DNA from: Stromatinia cepivora
Taxonomy: Eukaryota > Ascomycota > Leotiomycetes > Helotiales > Sclerotiniaceae
Reading direction: 5' to 3'
Length of the DNA: 64,000 nucleotides
NCBI GenBank assembly: GCA_014898415.1
Contig: RCTD01000017.1
Coordinates: forward strand, 805,001 to 869,000
Below the pieces are notes generated by a model. The model did no database searches and was not told the DNA's origin. It saw nothing but the letters and a program-made list of their open reading frames with translations. Shown piece after piece: positions 60,886 to 64,000 of the stretch (positions are counted from its first letter, which is position 1; each line of letters starts with the position of its first letter). The translations under genes and the position numbers were made by a program.

Positions 60886-63800
60886 AATTATAAGATTCGA
60901 TTGTATAATAATAATTAGAAAGCAAAGCAAATCGAGAAAGGATTAGTATAATTAGTAAAAATGGAATAAAGTAAAAATCAGAGTTTTTATATAATGTTAT
61001 TAAAGTAGAGTTGAAATACAATAATATAGTTTATAATTCACAATATTATAGGTCAGAGCGGAGAGTAATCTGTATAGTGTTGATATAGAATTATAGTAGA
61101 GGTGAAGAGCAAGTTCGTATAGCTATAAGAAAATATATTATAATATGATTTTACGAATTTTCTTATTATTTTATTTTTATATTTCTTTATTATCCTGAAT
61201 CTATTTGTTGTATATTTTTTTTTTAAGATTATCTTAAAAATCTAAAGATTATCTTCGATATTTATCAAACAACAAGAAATCTTTATAATATTGGAATTAA
61301 ACAATTTTTCGAAATTCGATCAAAATAATTATAAACGATGATTCAGATAAACGAAGATATAATTGAGAAGGAAAGGATGGTTTTATATAATTAATCAAAT
61401 ATTAGATGAATATATACAGATTGCAGAATCCAATATAATATCTATTTATAAGATCAATAGTTGTATATATTACAATATCAAATTGAAATCGGAATATTTA
61501 AAGGATAAAGTGAATATGTTATTGTATATTTATATAATATTTAATAATAATAATAAAGTTTTTATTAATGAATATTCAATAGTATATATATTCTGGAGAT
61601 ACTTTAAATCAAAATATATCAGAATCAATATAGTTATAATCAATATATATATAATAATAATTCAGAATTTCAAATTCCAATTCAATATCTATCTCAATAT
61701 AATTATTATCAAAGTTTAGGATAAATTGAAAGAGTATAAAAGGAAACTAAAAACTATAGATAAAAATTATCGATCAATATATCAAGATATTGTTTTGTTT
61801 TTGATTTTAATATATAATTTTTTAATCGATTATTAAAGAGTAATGGATATATTGAATATTCAAATTAATTTTAGTATTGATAATAAAATCAAATATTTAT
61901 AGATTAAAGAATTTTATCTTAAAGATGGATCAGAATTAGTATAAATTGCAAAAGGATTTAGATATATTTTTCAATATCAAGAATTAGATTTCGAGATCCC
62001 AAATAATATTTACAATTTGTATCAAAGGAAAGATTATTATATATAAGATTGTCTGTATTTAATATAAACTAATAAACTCCTTTGTAATTATCTTTATTAT
62101 CAAAAAAAAAGGGGATTATTAAATCCGAAAAAGATTTATTTTAATAAAAAAGATCAAATATATTTTGTTAATAATATTTCTAAATCAGATTTTGATATTA
62201 AGGATATAATAAAAAAAGATTATAATTTGATAAAGGAAATTATTAATAAGATTTCCTTTAATAAATAATATATTAATATAAATATTTCTTTATATATATT
62301 TGACCAATCTTTATTATTCAAATCAATAAAATCTATTATCAAATGAAGAATAAAGATTGATAGAAAAATGATATATTATTATTATTAAGGTTTAATGAAT
62401 ATAATATATAAAGATAATTTTAAAATACTATTTTCAAATATATTATATATACTAAAATTAGAAGTAAATTTGTTGTTAGGAAAAAGGATTTGTGAAATAG
62501 AATTATAAAAGGAATTCAATTTTTATTATATATATTTCAAAAAAGATAATAAAGAAGTTATTTATATTAGAATACAAAATGGAATATAAATGGTTTTATA
62601 TATAATTAAAAGATATAAGAATATAGTTTTCTGTTTTAATATATATCAAAATAATTAGGAAAAAGATTTTTTTTTAAAGATAATCGATAGTATCAAAAGT
62701 ATTAATAATAAATTAATATTCAAGAAGAAAAAAAGATATTTATTATAATATTAAAGATTTAATTATTTAGGTTTAAATAAGATCAAGAATTTATATAAAG
62801 TATTCAATATAATCAAATCGATAAAGATCCTAATTGAATTAAATATCTATGAAATATATATACTTATTAAAATGATTAATTGTATTCCAAAGTAATTGAA
62901 TCTATATAAATCAAAGAGATTCGAATTTATATATTTCGATATTATAGGATTATTCTTAAAATTGATTCGAAAGAATTGTTATTTTATATTGATCATTAAT
63001 AATTATATAAAAATAAATTGGATTATATTATTTAAACAAAAAGATGATGTAATTCAAATAATGAAAACTTGGAAAAAGGAGATGGAATTAGTTATTAAAG
63101 AAAAAATCATTATAATCAGAATTAACAATGTATTAGAATTCCTATAAGTTATTTGTGAATAATTATTAAGTATATAATCCGAAATTATAATAATTGTTTT
63201 TTTATATCAAAATAGATTTATAGAATGGAATATAAGGATTATAAAGATAGATATAAGAATAATACTAAAAGAAACTGAATTACTATTAGAATTTTGGAAT
63301 GAAATTGTAGAGTATAATATTTATATTAAGAATTATATTAATATTAATTCTAATATAAATAAAATAGATCAATCCTTTATAAAAGCTTTTATAAATATAG
63401 TATTAAATATAAAGATATATAAAATCTGGGGGAGCAAATATTATATTTATATTAATCCCAAGATTATTTTGAAAGAATAGAGATATAATAAATTGCAGGA
63501 TATTTCGAAAATCGATATATTTTTAGGATACTCAAAAATTACAAATAAATATATCAAAATGTATTCTCCAGAATTAGATTATATATTTCGATTAAATAGA
63601 GTAATTATAAATAAATTTCATTGAGAAGGAGATTTGAATCTTAAATTAAGAAATTATGAATCAGGTTTATAAGGAATAAAGAATGTAGAGTCAAATCGAA
63701 AATCTTATAATAGATTGATAACAAATAAGGCATCTTTTCTATTTTCAATACTAAATGTGATATCTGTATTACCTTTATTCCAAATATTCTTTCTAGTAGA

Positions 63801-64000
63801 TATTATATCGAGTTCAATGATTATATCAAGCACCCCAATTATTGAATTGAAATTAGATAAATTAGATATATCAATATTAATATACAATAAAAATGAAAAT
63901 GACAATATTCAGAAAACAAATCAAGAATCTTTTTCCAAAGATACTTTAGATATCGAATCCATTATTTCAAAGAGTATAATTCAAGAATCAATTTCTGCAA
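60720..64000 (+). mobile_element. Ty1/copia element C, 5' part, runs off the window
   Basis: Plus-oriented, starting with a 166-bp LTR. Its internal region includes a gag-like frame (61363-61719, with INEYSIVYIFWRYFKSKY) and an integrase core (62896-63147) with FDIIGLF, where copia has an H-x-D-x-x-GP-type motif, and RINNVLEFL in place of RSDNGxEF. Stops interrupt the polyprotein throughout. It lies in the RNase H region of B, judged by colinearity with A, so it is probably a second nested insertion; the right end is not visible. Confidence 0.82.

Overview
The window reads as nuclear DNA of a filamentous ascomycete. Genes are spread over both strands and have short (about 50-170 bp) GT-AG introns. 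THI4 carries a fungal-type TPP riboswitch. Fungus-specific families are present (2EXR, PTH11/rhodopsin-domain, Spo7, nitroalkane oxidase-like). A/T-saturated retrotransposon blocks show transition-only LTR divergence, which points to repeat-induced point mutation (RIP). The protein set and the AT-block/gene-block alternation fit Leotiomycetes, perhaps Sclerotiniaceae (Botrytis/Sclerotinia), but that placement is inference.

Layout. 1-3.8 kb: no firm gene, a non-autonomous hAT element with perfect 8-bp target duplication, and microsatellites. 3.8-5.7 kb: a three-exon UNC93-like MFS transporter (minus). 6-12.6 kb: gene-free, with a MITE-like inverted repeat and three adjacent minisatellites. 12.6-14 kb: a coiled-coil protein (minus). 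17.2-21.7 kb: a divergent pair of genes sharing an unnamed N-terminal domain (HLPGG...DPWP), followed by an AT-hook protein; a third member of the family lies at 37.5-38.1 kb. 21.7-29.2 kb: gene desert with a tRNA-like fragment. 29.2-35.1 kb: Spo7 (minus), a CLD1/ABHD-type lipid hydrolase (plus) and an AIFM2/FSP1-type flavoprotein (minus). 39.5-40.7 kb: a 2EXR protein. 42.9-44.3 kb: THI4 with its riboswitch. 46.3-47.4 kb: a multiply broken PTH11-like receptor pseudogene. 47.7-48.3 kb: a second hAT element. 48.6-50.0 kb: a nitroalkane oxidase-like flavoenzyme. 50.6-64 kb: nested, mutated Ty1/copia elements; element B is interrupted by A (opposite strand, 5-bp duplication) and by C (runs off the window).

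The genes do not form one pathway. Spo7 (phosphatidate phosphatase control) and the CLD1-like hydrolase both concern glycerolipids and sit side by side, possibly by chance. THI4 makes the thiamin thiazole and is controlled by thiamin pyrophosphate through its leader. The most novel item is the three-member HLPGG/DPWP family, two of whose members carry internal Pro-rich or LPDG repeats.
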